Shown here piece by piece: positions 1 to 8,320 of a DNA stretch of 34,367 bases. The notes below the pieces were generated by a model. It searched no databases, was not told the DNA's origin, and saw only the letters and a list, made by a program, of their open reading frames with translations. The DNA comes from Deltaproteobacteria bacterium (GTDB lineage: Bacteria > Desulfobacterota > Desulfarculia > Adiutricales > Adiutricaceae), in the NCBI GenBank assembly GCA_031279155.1, contig JAITJB010000120.1, positions 1 to 34,367 on the forward strand, in the 5' to 3' direction. Each line of letters begins with the position of its first letter. Position 1 is the stretch's first letter. A program made the position numbers and the translations under genes.

Positions 1-294
1 TAAATTGTCAATTTTCAATTGGGCAATTGGTTACCTGGTTACCTAGGTCAATTGGCGTTACTTGGTTACCTGGTTACCTAGTTAATTGGTCAATTGGTTT
101 TGGTCTAGCAGGCCAAAACTTGGGATTGAAGGCCTAAACTCTATTTACTGGACTTTAACCCCACTAGGTATGTAAAATAGTCCAGTTTTATTTAGTGGCA
201 ACTGGCCCTGGTAAGATTGTTGGTTTATTTCTTGACCGCCTTTGGCCATAAGATTAGCCAACCCGCAAGATTTGAAGTATTTTGAGGTTTAAGT
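1..294. repeat. Upstream intergenic region with 18-bp direct repeats and a hairpin
   Basis: No gene is visible. An 18-bp element, GGTTACCTGGTTACCTAG, occurs at 29-46 and 64-81 and is itself two 9-bp units, embedded in CAATTGG-rich sequence. Further right, ACTGGACT (147-154) pairs with AGTCCAGT (179-186) and is followed by TTTATTT. This could be a weak terminator for a gene left of the window. I see no convincing promoter for recR. Confidence 0.5.
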
Positions 295-909
295 TTGTCC
301 AAGCATCCACCGCAGATTATTGAGTTAATTGATCGCCTAGCCCGGCTCCCCGGACTAGGTCCCAAGAGCGCTACCAGGCTTGCTCTTTATTTTCTAAACC
401 GCGACATTGAAGAAGTTAGGAGCCTAGCTACGGCCTTGGTGGCCGTTAAGACCGAAATAGGCTTTTGCTCGGTCTGTCACAACTACACCCAACACGATCC
501 CTGTCCAATATGTTCGGATCCCAAGCGCGATAAGACAAAGATCTGCGTGGTCGAAACCCCAACCGACCTTTTGGCTATCGAGTCTAGCGGCTTGTACCAC
601 GGTTTGTATCACATCTTAGGCGGGGTTCTGAGCCCCTTAAATGGTATCGGGCCAGGGGATCTCAATATCTCGGATCTGTTAGCTAGGGTTAACGAGGCTT
701 CCTCGACTGAACTACCTATCGAGGAAATAGTTTTAGCTACCGGGAGCTCCCAGGAAGCTGAGTCTACTTGCGTCTACTTAAGCAAAAAAATTAAGGACCT
801 AAACGTCCCCGTAACCCGCCTAGCTCGAGGGCTGCCCTTGGGAGTGGATCTGGAATACGTAGACGGCGGCACCTTAAAACAGGCCTTGGAATTTCGGAGG
901 CAGGCTTGA
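295..909 (+). CDS. recR: Recombination mediator protein RecR
   Basis: RecR acts with RecO (and RecF) to load RecA onto SSB-coated single-stranded DNA in gapped-DNA repair. The 204-residue product has the family's usual length and layout. An N-terminal helix-hairpin-helix region contains RLPGLGPKSATRLA. A four-cysteine zinc motif follows (CSVC...CPIC, about residues 58-73). Then comes a Toprim domain starting at KICVVETPTDLLAIE and containing GGVLSPLNGIGP, and a C-terminal segment with VTRLARGLPLG. The start is TTG at 295, with GAGG at 284-287 seven bases upstream. In many bacteria recR follows dnaX and ybaB; the upstream genes here lie outside the window. The assignment is secure. Confidence 0.96.
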   Translation: MSKHPPQIIELIDRLARLPGLGPKSATRLALYFLNRDIEEVRSLATALVAVKTEIGFCSVCHNYTQHDPCPICSDPKRDKTKICVVETPTDLLAIESSGLYHGLYHILGGVLSPLNGIGPGDLNISDLLARVNEASSTELPIEEIVLATGSSQEAESTCVYLSKKIKDLNVPVTRLARGLPLGVDLEYVDGGTLKQALEFRRQA

Positions 910-1007
910 GATAGACCAGTAGAATTTTTTTTAACGTTTAACGCTACCGGCATAATGGCTTAAAGCCTAACAGTTTAAAGCCTAACGGCTTTAAGCTATA
1001 GCCAGAT

Positions 1008-1046
1008 AAGGAGGGTCAGATGATTATTCCAATTAAAGTAGGCTAG
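1008..1046 (+). CDS. Putative ilv leader peptide (8 residues) with strong ribosome binding site
   Basis: A strong Shine-Dalgarno, AAGGAGGG (1008-1015), precedes ATG at 1020. The reading frame is ATG ATT ATT CCA ATT AAA GTA GGC TAG, encoding MIIPIKVG. Four of the eight residues are Ile or Val, the products of the pathway begun by ilvB, which starts 38 bases after the stop. This is the usual design of a leader peptide whose stalled ribosome senses charged branched-chain tRNAs. Just upstream are inverted repeats such as AAAGCC-TAAC-GGCTTT (about 978-993). I do not see a classical U-tract terminator between the peptide and ilvB, so control might act on translation or Rho access. The stop is UAG, worth noting in an organism that encodes tRNA-Pyl. 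Confidence 0.55.
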   Translation, partial: KEGQMIIPIKVG

Positions 1047-1083
1047 AACCCTTGGCATTATCCCGCCACCAATCGAGGCAGAA

Positions 1084-2820
1084 GTGAAAGAAAAGTCCAA
1101 AAGTAAAGTTGCTCGGACCAAAGAGGCCGGGCCAAAAGACACCCCCCGCAATGGGGCTCAAGTTATCACAGATTTTTTAAACTCCGTCGGTACAGAAGTT
1201 ATCTTCGGTTATCCCGGCGGGGCGGTTATCCCCCTCTACGACGCCCTCTATGATTCCGGTCTTCGCCATATCTTAACCCGGCATGAGCAGGGCGCCATCC
1301 ACGCTGCCGACGGCTACGCCCGCGCGTCAGGTAAGGTCGGGGTGGTCTTCGCCACCAGCGGTCCCGGGGCCACCAACTTGGTGACCGGCCTAGCCACAGC
1401 CCACATGGATAGCGTGCCCATCTTAGCCATCACCGGCCAGGTGCCCACCACCTCCTTAGGTAGCGATAGCTTCCAAGAGGCCGACATCTACGGCATATCC
1501 ATCCCCATCACCAAGTACAATTACCTGGTTAAAGATCCCAACCAATTGCCGACCATCTTAGCCGAAGCCCACTATCTGGCTAGAAGCGGTCGTCCTGGGC
1601 CGATATTGGTAGACGTCCCCAAAGACATTCAGACCACTTTAATCACGGCCAAGGCCGGGCCTCTGGACATTCCTGGCCAGAACAATCACTGCGGCTCCGA
1701 CCCCCATCAGTTGGAGGCTATGATCGAGGCTTTAACCTTAAGTCAGCGTCCGGTCATGTACTTGGGCGGCGGGGCGACCATCACCGGGGCAGGCCCGGAG
1801 ATCCTAACCCTAGCTGAGCGCTTGGATATGGCCGTGGTGACCACTCTTCAGGCTAAGGGCGTTTTTTCCGATCGCCATCCTCTGTCTTTGGGGCTGCCAG
1901 GCATGCACGGCAGTAAATACGCAAATCTGGCCATTAACGAAAGCGATCTCATTGTCGGCTTAGGCGTAAGATTTGACGACCGGGTGGTCGGAAACGTCCG
2001 GCGCTTCGCCCCCATGGCCCGCATCTTACACGTTGATATCGATCCCGCCGAGATAGGCAAAAGGCTTCCCGTAGATATCGCGGTTATCGGCGATTTAAAA
2101 GATGTCCTAACTAAAATCTTAGCTAAGATCAAAAAGAGCAGCCGGCCTCAATGGCGCCACCGCATTAACGAGCTCAGGCAGCTCTACCCCATGGAAATCC
2201 CCGTAGCCAACGGGACCCTCAAACCCCAGGGGGTCATCAGAGCCCTATCAGATCACCTAAAGGGCCAGGCCGTGGTCGTAACAGACGTAGGTCAGCACCA
2301 GATGTGGGCGGCTCAGTACTTTCAGTGCGAACAGCCGCGCCATTTTCTGTCCTCAGGCGGCCTAGGCACCATGGGTTATGGTTTACCGGCGGCCATCGGC
2401 GCCCAGTTAGCTAGACCCGATAGGACAGTAGTCTTAATCGTCGGAGACGGCGGCTTTCAGATGAACATCCAGGAGCTGGCTACCGTCATGGAAAACCAGC
2501 TGCCGATTAAAATCCTCCTCATCAATAACGGCTGCCTAGGCATGGTTAGACAGTGGCAGCAGTTTTTCTTTAACCGCAGGTATTCTTCGACCGTCTTTAA
2601 CTACAATCCCGATTTTGTAGCCCTAGCTAAGGTCTACGGCTTATGGGCCAAAAAGATCTCTAAACCTAACGAGGTCGACCGGGCTGTAAAAGATCTGATG
2701 AAGACTACGGGGCCGGCCCTACTTGAGGTTGAAGTGGCCTTAGAGGAAAACGTCTTACCAATGATCCCCGCCGGACAAGGTCAGACGGATTTCTTTGAGG
2801 GTGAGGAGGGCGCTCAATGA
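1084..2820 (+). CDS. ilvB: Acetolactate synthase, large (catalytic) subunit
   Basis: Condenses two pyruvates to 2-acetolactate, or pyruvate with 2-ketobutyrate to acetohydroxybutyrate, the first common step of valine, leucine and isoleucine synthesis. The enzyme uses thiamine diphosphate (ThDP), Mg2+ and FAD. The 578-residue protein has the three-domain ThDP-enzyme layout: an N-terminal domain with the activating Glu68 in TRHEQGAIHAADGYARASG, a central FAD-binding domain, and a C-terminal ThDP domain with the GDGGFQMN...NN motif near residues 455-485. The start is GTG 1084 with GAGG at 1075-1078. Its stop overlaps the ilvN start by ATGA, indicating translational coupling to the regulatory subunit. 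A likely leader peptide lies just upstream. Confidence 0.97.
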   Translation: MKEKSKSKVARTKEAGPKDTPRNGAQVITDFLNSVGTEVIFGYPGGAVIPLYDALYDSGLRHILTRHEQGAIHAADGYARASGKVGVVFATSGPGATNLVTGLATAHMDSVPILAITGQVPTTSLGSDSFQEADIYGISIPITKYNYLVKDPNQLPTILAEAHYLARSGRPGPILVDVPKDIQTTLITAKAGPLDIPGQNNHCGSDPHQLEAMIEALTLSQRPVMYLGGGATITGAGPEILTLAERLDMAVVTTLQAKGVFSDRHPLSLGLPGMHGSKYANLAINESDLIVGLGVRFDDRVVGNVRRFAPMARILHVDIDPAEIGKRLPVDIAVIGDLKDVLTKILAKIKKSSRPQWRHRINELRQLYPMEIPVANGTLKPQGVIRALSDHLKGQAVVVTDVGQHQMWAAQYFQCEQPRHFLSSGGLGTMGYGLPAAIGAQLARPDRTVVLIVGDGGFQMNIQELATVMENQLPIKILLINNGCLGMVRQWQQFFFNRRYSSTVFNYNPDFVALAKVYGLWAKKISKPNEVDRAVKDLMKTTGPALLEVEVALEENVLPMIPAGQGQTDFFEGEEGAQ

Positions 2821-3323
2821 AAAAGATACTCTCCATCTTAGTGCGCAATCGCCCGGGCGTTTTGTCTCATGTAGCCGGACTCGTCACTCGCCGCGGCTAT
2901 AACGTGGAATCCATCGCCGCCGGCCCTACGGAAAATAGGGCTATCACCCGCATCACCTTGGTGGTGGCTGGCGATGAGCCCATCTTAGAGCAGGTGGCCA
3001 AACAGGTCGGTAAACTGGTAGACGTCATCTCCCTTGAGGATTTGCCTTTAGAAGAAGCTATGACCGGGGAACTGGCCATCATCACCGTCAACGCCGACAG
3101 GGCTCGGCGGGCGGAGATGCTAAACCTCATTAACCTTTTGGGCTTAACTCTGACCGACATCCGCGATGACAGCTTAAGCGTCATGGCCGCCGGGACAGCC
3201 AAATCGGTTCAAATGGCCATCTCTGGCCTGATGCCCTTTGGCATCAGGGCCATGGCTAGGACCGGTCTTGTGGCTTTATCGAGGCCTTTGGATCCTAAGT
3301 CGGCCAATGAGGAGGACGAATAA
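2817..3323 (+). CDS. ilvN: Acetolactate synthase, small (regulatory) subunit
   Basis: Regulatory partner of the catalytic subunit, which in this family confers feedback inhibition by valine. The 168 residues begin with an ACT domain (KKILSILVRNRPGVLSHVAGLVTRRGYNVESI), whose Asn-Arg-Pro-Gly loop is typical for effector binding, followed by the conserved C-terminal domain. Length matches the IlvH/IlvN family (about 160-170). The ATG overlaps the ilvB stop by four bases, and the stop abuts the GTG start of hisB, so the gene is in the middle of a compact operon. The symbol ilvH would be equally acceptable. Confidence 0.95.
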   Translation: MKKILSILVRNRPGVLSHVAGLVTRRGYNVESIAAGPTENRAITRITLVVAGDEPILEQVAKQVGKLVDVISLEDLPLEEAMTGELAIITVNADRARRAEMLNLINLLGLTLTDIRDDSLSVMAAGTAKSVQMAISGLMPFGIRAMARTGLVALSRPLDPKSANEEDE

Positions 3324-3935
3324 GTGTCCGATAACCCACTAAGCCCGCCGGGGCCTCCCCGGCGGGCCGAAGTCTCCCGTAAGACTAAGGAGACAGATCT
3401 ATCGGTAAAGATAGATCTCGATGGCGGGGCGATAGAACTTAGCTTAAACGCCCCGGGTTTTTTTCTCCACATGCTAAACACCTTAGCTGTCTACGCCGGG
3501 TGGGGGCTGACTCTTACCGGCACGGGCGATACTAACGTTGACGATCATCACACCGTAGAAGACGTAGGCTTAGTTTTGGGAGAGGCTTTAGCCATCTGTT
3601 TAGGCGATTTTTCTGGCCACGCCCGCTTTGGATCTGCTTTGGTCCCCATGGATGAAGCCTTAGGGGAAGCGGCTTTGGACGCGGGCCGCAGGCCATACTT
3701 AAATTTAGAAGTCAACTGGCCTCAGCCCATAAGCGGGCAATTTGAGATGTGTTTGGTCCAAGAGTTTTTCCAAGCTCTCGTCCAAAAGGCCGGCTGGACT
3801 CTGCACTTAACAGGCCGGCATGGCGCCAATAGCCATCACTTATGTGAGGCCATATTTAAGGCTACGGGATTAGCGGCAAAAGCCGCTCTGGCCAAAAAAC
3901 CCGGTCAAGTTTTTTCAACTAAGGGAATGCTTTAG
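3324..3935 (+). CDS. hisB: Imidazoleglycerol-phosphate dehydratase
   Basis: Catalyses the Mn2+-dependent dehydration of imidazoleglycerol phosphate to imidazoleacetol phosphate in histidine synthesis. The 203-residue protein is the monofunctional bacterial form without the phosphatase domain. Family motifs are present: RKTKETDLSV near the N terminus, the metal-binding DDHHTVEDVG, ARFGSALVPMDEAL, the second metal motif ANSHHLCEAIFKA, and a C-terminal STKGML. The start is GTG directly after the ilvN stop, with GGAGG a few bases upstream. It ends in UAG, and the last base of that codon is the first base of hisA. If UAG were read through, only two more codons (Cys-Ser) precede UAA. Confidence 0.95.
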   Translation: MSDNPLSPPGPPRRAEVSRKTKETDLSVKIDLDGGAIELSLNAPGFFLHMLNTLAVYAGWGLTLTGTGDTNVDDHHTVEDVGLVLGEALAICLGDFSGHARFGSALVPMDEALGEAALDAGRRPYLNLEVNWPQPISGQFEMCLVQEFFQALVQKAGWTLHLTGRHGANSHHLCEAIFKATGLAAKAALAKKPGQVFSTKGML

Positions 3936-4669
3936 TGCTCTTAATTCCGGCTATCGATCTTAAAGACGGCTTGTGCGTCCGCCTGTTTAAGGGCCGCTTC
4001 AACGAGCAGACCGTCTACGGCTCTGACCCGGCGGCCATGGCTATTAGGTGGGCGGAGAGCGGGGCCAGCTTTATCCATTTAGTCGATCTTGACGGCTCGG
4101 TCGGCCAGAACCAGGCTAATTTTGCGGCCATTAAATCTATTCGGAAGAGCGTAGACGTTAAGTTAGAATTAGGCGGCGGCCTTAAAACCATGGAGAGCTT
4201 GGAGAGGTGGTTTGACGCCGGTCTCGATCGCCTGGTCTTGGGTACAGCTGTCTGCCGAGATCCCAAAATGGTTGAAAGGGCCGCAGCCCGCTGGCCCGGC
4301 AAAATCTACGCCGCCTTGGACGCTATTGGCCGTAAGGTTAAGGTTAGGGGCTGGCTGGAAGACGGCGGGGTCGATCTGTTGGAAGCGGCGGCTAATCTTT
4401 CCCAAATGGGGATTTCTCTGATAATCTATACTGACGTGGACCGCGACGGCACCCAGAGCGGTCCCAACTTGGAGATGGCCGAGCAGGTAGCTAGAGTATC
4501 AAAACTCCCGACGGTCATATCCGGCGGTATTTCTGGCCCCCAAGATCTGCAAAAGGTGCGCCTTAAAGCTGAGCAAGACCCCTCTCTCTTCTATGGGGTC
4601 ATCTCCGGTAAAGCCCTCTACGAGGGGACGCTCGATTTTAAAGAAGGGCAAGATATCTTGTCGGCTTAA
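3935..4669 (+). CDS. hisA: Phosphoribosylformimino-5-aminoimidazole carboxamide ribotide isomerase
   Basis: Isomerises ProFAR to PRFAR, an Amadori rearrangement in histidine synthesis. The 244-residue (beta/alpha)8 barrel shows the catalytic Asp in IPAIDLKDG near the N terminus, the second catalytic Asp in YTDVDRDGTQSGPN, and the phosphate-binding motifs ELGGGL and VISGGIS. The GTG start overlaps the hisB stop by one base, so the two are probably translationally coupled. Having ilvBN and hisBA in one transcript is less usual than a full his operon; hisH or hisF is not next to it. Confidence 0.95.
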   Translation: MLLIPAIDLKDGLCVRLFKGRFNEQTVYGSDPAAMAIRWAESGASFIHLVDLDGSVGQNQANFAAIKSIRKSVDVKLELGGGLKTMESLERWFDAGLDRLVLGTAVCRDPKMVERAAARWPGKIYAALDAIGRKVKVRGWLEDGGVDLLEAAANLSQMGISLIIYTDVDRDGTQSGPNLEMAEQVARVSKLPTVISGGISGPQDLQKVRLKAEQDPSLFYGVISGKALYEGTLDFKEGQDILSA

Positions 4670-4698
4670 ACTTAACTAGGAGCCTATTTGGAAGATTG

Positions 4699-7062
4699 AT
4701 GGAACAATCGACCCTGGAAATGTTAGAGTTTGAGGGGGTCTTAAGGTGGTTAGCCGAGGAGACTCACTCAAACCCTGGCGCCGATTTAGCTATGAGCCTT
4801 AGGCCCAACTTAGACGCCGAAGGCGTTAAAGAATCCTGGGCCAAAATTAATGAAGCTAGAGACCTTTTGGCGACCTTAGAGAGCCCGGATCTGCGCGATC
4901 ATGTCGATCTAACTACTCTCTTATCAAAGGCTGCGCCTGAATCGGCCCGCTTAGATCCCGACGAACTGCGCGTTTTTGGCTTAGAGGCTCAGACCTCAAC
5001 CATGGTTTTGGCCTGGTTTAGAGGGGTCAAGTCAGATTTACCGTTATTGCAAGCAATTGTAGGCGATCTTTTTGATTTTTCCGAATTGACCGGAGTCTTA
5101 GCTAGGACCTTTGGCCCTGACGGGGAAATTTTAGATAGCGCCAGCCCTAGGCTAGCTCAGCTGCGCTTGGAACTGACCAATGCCCGCTCGGCTTTGACCT
5201 TAAAGCTAGGCGATCTAATGCGATCTGAAGAATATAAGCCTGTCTTGATGGATGAACTTATTACCACCCGAAACGATCGCTTTGTCGTGCCCGTTAGGGC
5301 CTCAGCTGCTGGTCGGCGCCGGGGTATGGTCCACGATTGGTCAAAGAGCGGGCAGACGGCCTATTTAGAGCCCTTAGAGACGGTTGAGGACAATAACCGT
5401 TTAGCTAAGATTAAGCTTGAAGAGCGCCGGGAGATCGAAAGAATTTTACTTAAAATTTCCCAAATGTGCCGAGAACTCGCCCCGTTCTTTGTTAAAGCCG
5501 GACGCGCCTTAACTATTATTGACGTCATCATGGCTCAGGCCCGGCTGGCCATAATTTGGCGCTTTAGTTTTGTCGAGCATATTATTGGCGCAGGTCTAAA
5601 ATTTGTTCAGGCCCGTCATCCTCTCTTAGAGCGGCGCTTAAAAGCTACTGGCCGCTCGATGGTTCCCCTAGATTTAGTAGTTACTCCCAAGAGCCCGGTT
5701 ACGATTGTCTCAGGAACTAACACTGGCGGAAAGACAGTTGCCTTAAAGACCCTAGGCCTCATTACGGTCATGGCCTTGGCCGGACTACCTTTACCTGTGG
5801 CTGACGGCAGTCATATGGATTTTCCGATAGACGTCATTGCCGTTATGGGCGATCGCCAGGATATGGATAGCGATCTCTCAACCTTTTCCGGTCACGTCAA
5901 AGCCTTAGGAAGCGTTCTTGACATAGCTAAAGAAGGGGTATTGGTGATTATCGATGAGCTGGGCTCAGGCACTGACCCGGCCGAAGGGGCGGCCTTGGGC
6001 TTGGCCGTTTTGGAGCGCTTAGTTATAAGCCGGGCGCAGGTATTTGCCGCCACTCACTTTCATCTGATAAAGAGCTGGGCCGCCGTAACCGATGGCGTGG
6101 TCAGCGTTTCAGTTAATACCTCCCCAACTGGTCAGCCGGTCTTCGGCTTAAGCTACGGGGCGCCCGGGTTTTCCGGCGGCCTTATGATGGCTAGAAGGCT
6201 AGGCATAGCCCCAGAAATTATCGATAGGGCTGAAAGCTTTTTAGATGATGGTCACAAGCGGGCCATTGAGATCCTAAGCCGCCTAGATGAAGAGCGCGGG
6301 GCTTTGGCTGCCGAGCGCGAGGCTATGGCCCTAACCCGTCAAAAGGCCCAAGAGAGCGAAGAAGAAAGAAGAGAAATTTTTAGGCGGGAGCGGGAGGCCA
6401 TAAATAGGGAAGCTAGAGAGCAGGCGGCCTTAATAAAAAGCCAATTGGCCAGAAACCGCCGGGAGTTTGAGGCCCTCAAAGAAGAGCTAAAGGCGGCTGT
6501 TAAGGCCGGTAGAGATAGCGATATCGTCCGCTTAAATCTAAAGCGATCGGATCAAGAAAAAGAGCTGGAAACCGTAAAGCCTAAGATTTTGGACCAGAGA
6601 GCAGGCAGGCCCGCTAAAGTTATCAGCGAGGGGGCTCAGGTCTTTGTCGAGAGCCTAGGCCATAACGGGATCATTAAGCACATAAACCCGGAAAAAGACG
6701 AGTACACGGTAGAGACCTGCGGCTTAACGGTTAAGGTCCGGCGTAAAGATCTATCTGAGCCCTCAGCTAGCGACAAGCGGCGTTCGGTGGTTAACGTATC
6801 CTTAGGCCCTGATGAGCCGGCCCTCTCGCTAAACCTCTTAGGCCGGACCGTTGATGAGGCCGAAGACATAATCGATCGGGAGATAGACCGGGCCATCGTG
6901 GTTGGCCGCGATAGGCTGACCATCATCCATGGGCTAGGAACAGGGCGGCTCAAACAGGGTATTATCAGTCACCTCAGAAGACACCCGCGAGTGCGGGCCT
7001 TCTCAAGTCCCTTCAACGTCCCAGGGGGTTCGGGGATTACCGAAGTTGAGCTGAGTTCTTAA
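4699..7062 (+). CDS. mutS2: Endonuclease MutS2 (MutS-family ATPase with Smr domain)
   Basis: MutS2 proteins are not mismatch-repair factors of the MutS1 type. Members have been linked to suppression of homologous recombination and, in Gram-positives, to rescue of collided ribosomes. The product is about 787 residues. It has the MutS core and clamp region, Walker A GTNTGGKT (about 339-346), Walker B VLVIIDELGSGTDP (about 414-428), a long charged coiled coil (about 515-640), a small beta-rich linker, and a C-terminal Smr nuclease domain from NLLGRTVDEAEDII to the end with HGLGTGRLKQGI. ATG 4699 is chosen because GGAAG lies just upstream; an in-frame TTG at 4696 is the alternative. The gene stands 29 bases after hisA. 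Confidence 0.95.
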   Translation: MEQSTLEMLEFEGVLRWLAEETHSNPGADLAMSLRPNLDAEGVKESWAKINEARDLLATLESPDLRDHVDLTTLLSKAAPESARLDPDELRVFGLEAQTSTMVLAWFRGVKSDLPLLQAIVGDLFDFSELTGVLARTFGPDGEILDSASPRLAQLRLELTNARSALTLKLGDLMRSEEYKPVLMDELITTRNDRFVVPVRASAAGRRRGMVHDWSKSGQTAYLEPLETVEDNNRLAKIKLEERREIERILLKISQMCRELAPFFVKAGRALTIIDVIMAQARLAIIWRFSFVEHIIGAGLKFVQARHPLLERRLKATGRSMVPLDLVVTPKSPVTIVSGTNTGGKTVALKTLGLITVMALAGLPLPVADGSHMDFPIDVIAVMGDRQDMDSDLSTFSGHVKALGSVLDIAKEGVLVIIDELGSGTDPAEGAALGLAVLERLVISRAQVFAATHFHLIKSWAAVTDGVVSVSVNTSPTGQPVFGLSYGAPGFSGGLMMARRLGIAPEIIDRAESFLDDGHKRAIEILSRLDEERGALAAEREAMALTRQKAQESEEERREIFRREREAINREAREQAALIKSQLARNRREFEALKEELKAAVKAGRDSDIVRLNLKRSDQEKELETVKPKILDQRAGRPAKVISEGAQVFVESLGHNGIIKHINPEKDEYTVETCGLTVKVRRKDLSEPSASDKRRSVVNVSLGPDEPALSLNLLGRTVDEAEDIIDREIDRAIVVGRDRLTIIHGLGTGRLKQGIISHLRRHPRVRAFSSPFNVPGGSGITEVELSS

Positions 7063-7070
7063 GAAATTGG

Positions 7071-7230
7071 GAGAAAGCGCAAGAAAGCGCAAGAAAGCGC
7101 AAGAAAGCGTTGGAAAGCGAAAGCCAGCCAAAGCCAGCGCGAGAAAGCGTTGGAAAGAGAAAGCCAGCCAAGGCCAGCGCAAGAGAGCGTAGGAAAGCTA
7201 TAGACAGCGTAAGCCAGCGGAAGAAAGAGA
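7071..7230. repeat. Degenerate tandem repeat with 10-bp and 40-bp periods
   Basis: Starting just after mutS2, about sixteen successive 10-bp blocks resemble AAGAAAGCGC. The last 120 bp also show a 40-bp super-period (7111-7150, 7151-7190, 7191-7230), each containing GGAAAG..AAGCCAGCC-type blocks. The repeat lies between mutS2 and a convergent minus-strand gene. Because 10 is not a multiple of three, it is probably not coding. Confidence 0.85.
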
Positions 7231-7234
7231 AGGC

Positions 7235-7666
7235 TCAGGACTCTTTAAAAACGTCCATAATGGGGTTTAATTGGTCGAGGTGTTTTTCAATCAAGGCCTT
7301 TTCCTGATCGTCAGGCAAGACGCCTAAGCCCAGTTCCCTGACAATGGCTTCGCGGCTAGAATTAGGAATAAAATTAAAAGTGATTTTAACCGTGATATAA
7401 TTTAGGCGAAGCATGTCGACGCCCCGGGTCCGGGAAAACATATTTATATCAGCTAGTTGACCGCCTATGGCTAAAATATGGGTAAATAAATCGACAAATA
7501 ATGTTATATCTTGCTCTGAGAGCCGGGGCTGGCTGGCCATGATCTCCGGGGTGAGCATGTCTTGGCCAGGCTGACCATTTAAAAATTGGGCCTTGGCCGG
7601 CGAAGCTAAAAACAAAAAAGCCGTAAGCGTCACTATTAATATCAAGACCCTGGGGATTTTGAACAT
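7235..7666 (-). CDS. Small secreted protein, unknown function (paralogue of 15826-16206)
   Basis: I do not recognise a named family. ATG 7666 is chosen because GAGGAAA lies just upstream and a clean signal peptide follows (MFKIPRVLILIVTLTAFLFLASPAKAQ), predicted to be cut after AKA. The mature part is about 115 residues, largely helical, with no cysteine. It contains LSEQDITLFVDLF near the start and DDQEKALIEKHLDQLNPIMDVF at the C-terminal end. The same two motifs occur, in the same order, in the small secreted protein at 15826-16206 (LTADDIDLFVQ and SPEEKALVESHKDTI), so the two are probably paralogues. A periplasmic role is inferred from the signal peptide only. An upstream in-frame start at 7714 would bury the signal peptide and is rejected. 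Confidence 0.7.
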   Translation of the reverse strand: MFKIPRVLILIVTLTAFLFLASPAKAQFLNGQPGQDMLTPEIMASQPRLSEQDITLFVDLFTHILAIGGQLADINMFSRTRGVDMLRLNYITVKITFNFIPNSSREAIVRELGLGVLPDDQEKALIEKHLDQLNPIMDVFKES

Positions 7667-7998
7667 CTTTTCCTCAAAAATTAGCTCTATTGCCTGAGCC
7701 AATCTAGCTGGCATTAGGCGTATTTTGTAATTTAGGCTAAAAGAGCGATTGTTAGGCCAGGCTGATTTTAGGCTAAGTGGCCCGAAATCTAGCGACCATA
7801 TTAAGATACTCTGGCCAGGCCCTGTAAGTCAAGTTCCCTTAAAGCTGTAAGATAAGCTCTTTGGCAGCCATAAGTTGAGCTCACTGAAAGCCGTAAGGCA
7901 AGCTCTTTGTCTTACCAGGTTAAGCTGTCCGGGGCTAAGCTTGGCCCGGACTTTCCCGGGTTTAGCTTTTCCCGGTCTTTCTCAGGCTAAGCTCAAGA
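7667..7998. other. Intergenic region with small imperfect repeats
   Basis: No gene is seen. The stretch holds imperfect direct repeats (GTAAGATAAGCTCTTTG near 7847 and GTAAGGCAAGCTCTTTG near 7891). It also has a hairpin, GTCCGGG with CCCGGAC around 7927-7951, followed by another CCCGGG-TTTAGCTTTT-CCCGG element. No clear promoter for the downstream secreted-protein gene could be picked. Confidence 0.5.
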
Positions 7999-8214
7999 TC
8001 ACTCTTCGCTTGGGAATAAGATGTTAAAGCCAAAGACAATACATATTAATATTCCGACTGTTTTATAGAAAAGTGAAACTGGAATATCGTTAGTTGAAGT
8101 TATAAATTTGAATATTCCAAATCCCCAGATATCTGTCCATATTAAGATAGATATAACCAGGAAGGTAATTATTATTGCCGATACTGTAATGATAGCATGC
8201 CGTATTAATCGCAT
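7999..8214 (-). CDS. Small two-helix membrane protein, unknown function
   Basis: A 71-residue reading frame with two strongly hydrophobic segments: AIITVSAIIITFLVISILIW (about residues 7-26) and VGILICIVFGFNILF (about 53-67). Polar ends include an N-terminal MRLIRH, suggesting an inner-membrane hairpin. The gene is clearly more AT-rich than its neighbours. The ribosome binding site is weak. Support comes from a good minus-strand promoter 79 bases upstream (TTGACT, 16 bp, TATAAT at 8293-8320). The product is not recognisable as a known family. Confidence 0.5.
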   Translation of the reverse strand: MRLIRHAIITVSAIIITFLVISILIWTDIWGFGIFKFITSTNDIPVSLFYKTVGILICIVFGFNILFPSEE

Positions 8215-8292
8215 ATTTACTCGATCTATAATGTTATGATGAAAAGGAACTGGAAAAAATGTAGAAGGCTTGACAGGAAAAATGTAATGATT

Positions 8293-8320
8293 ATTATACT
8301 TGTGGGTTTAAAAAAGTCAA
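8293..8320 (-). promoter_or_regulatory. Candidate sigma-70 promoter for the small membrane protein
   Basis: Reading the minus strand, TTGACT (8320-8315), a 16-bp spacer and a perfect TATAAT (8298-8293) lie upstream of the ATG at 8214. A plus-strand TTGACA (8270-8275) with TATTAT or TATACT (8292-8300) overlaps the same site, so the region could fire in both directions. Confidence 0.5.
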
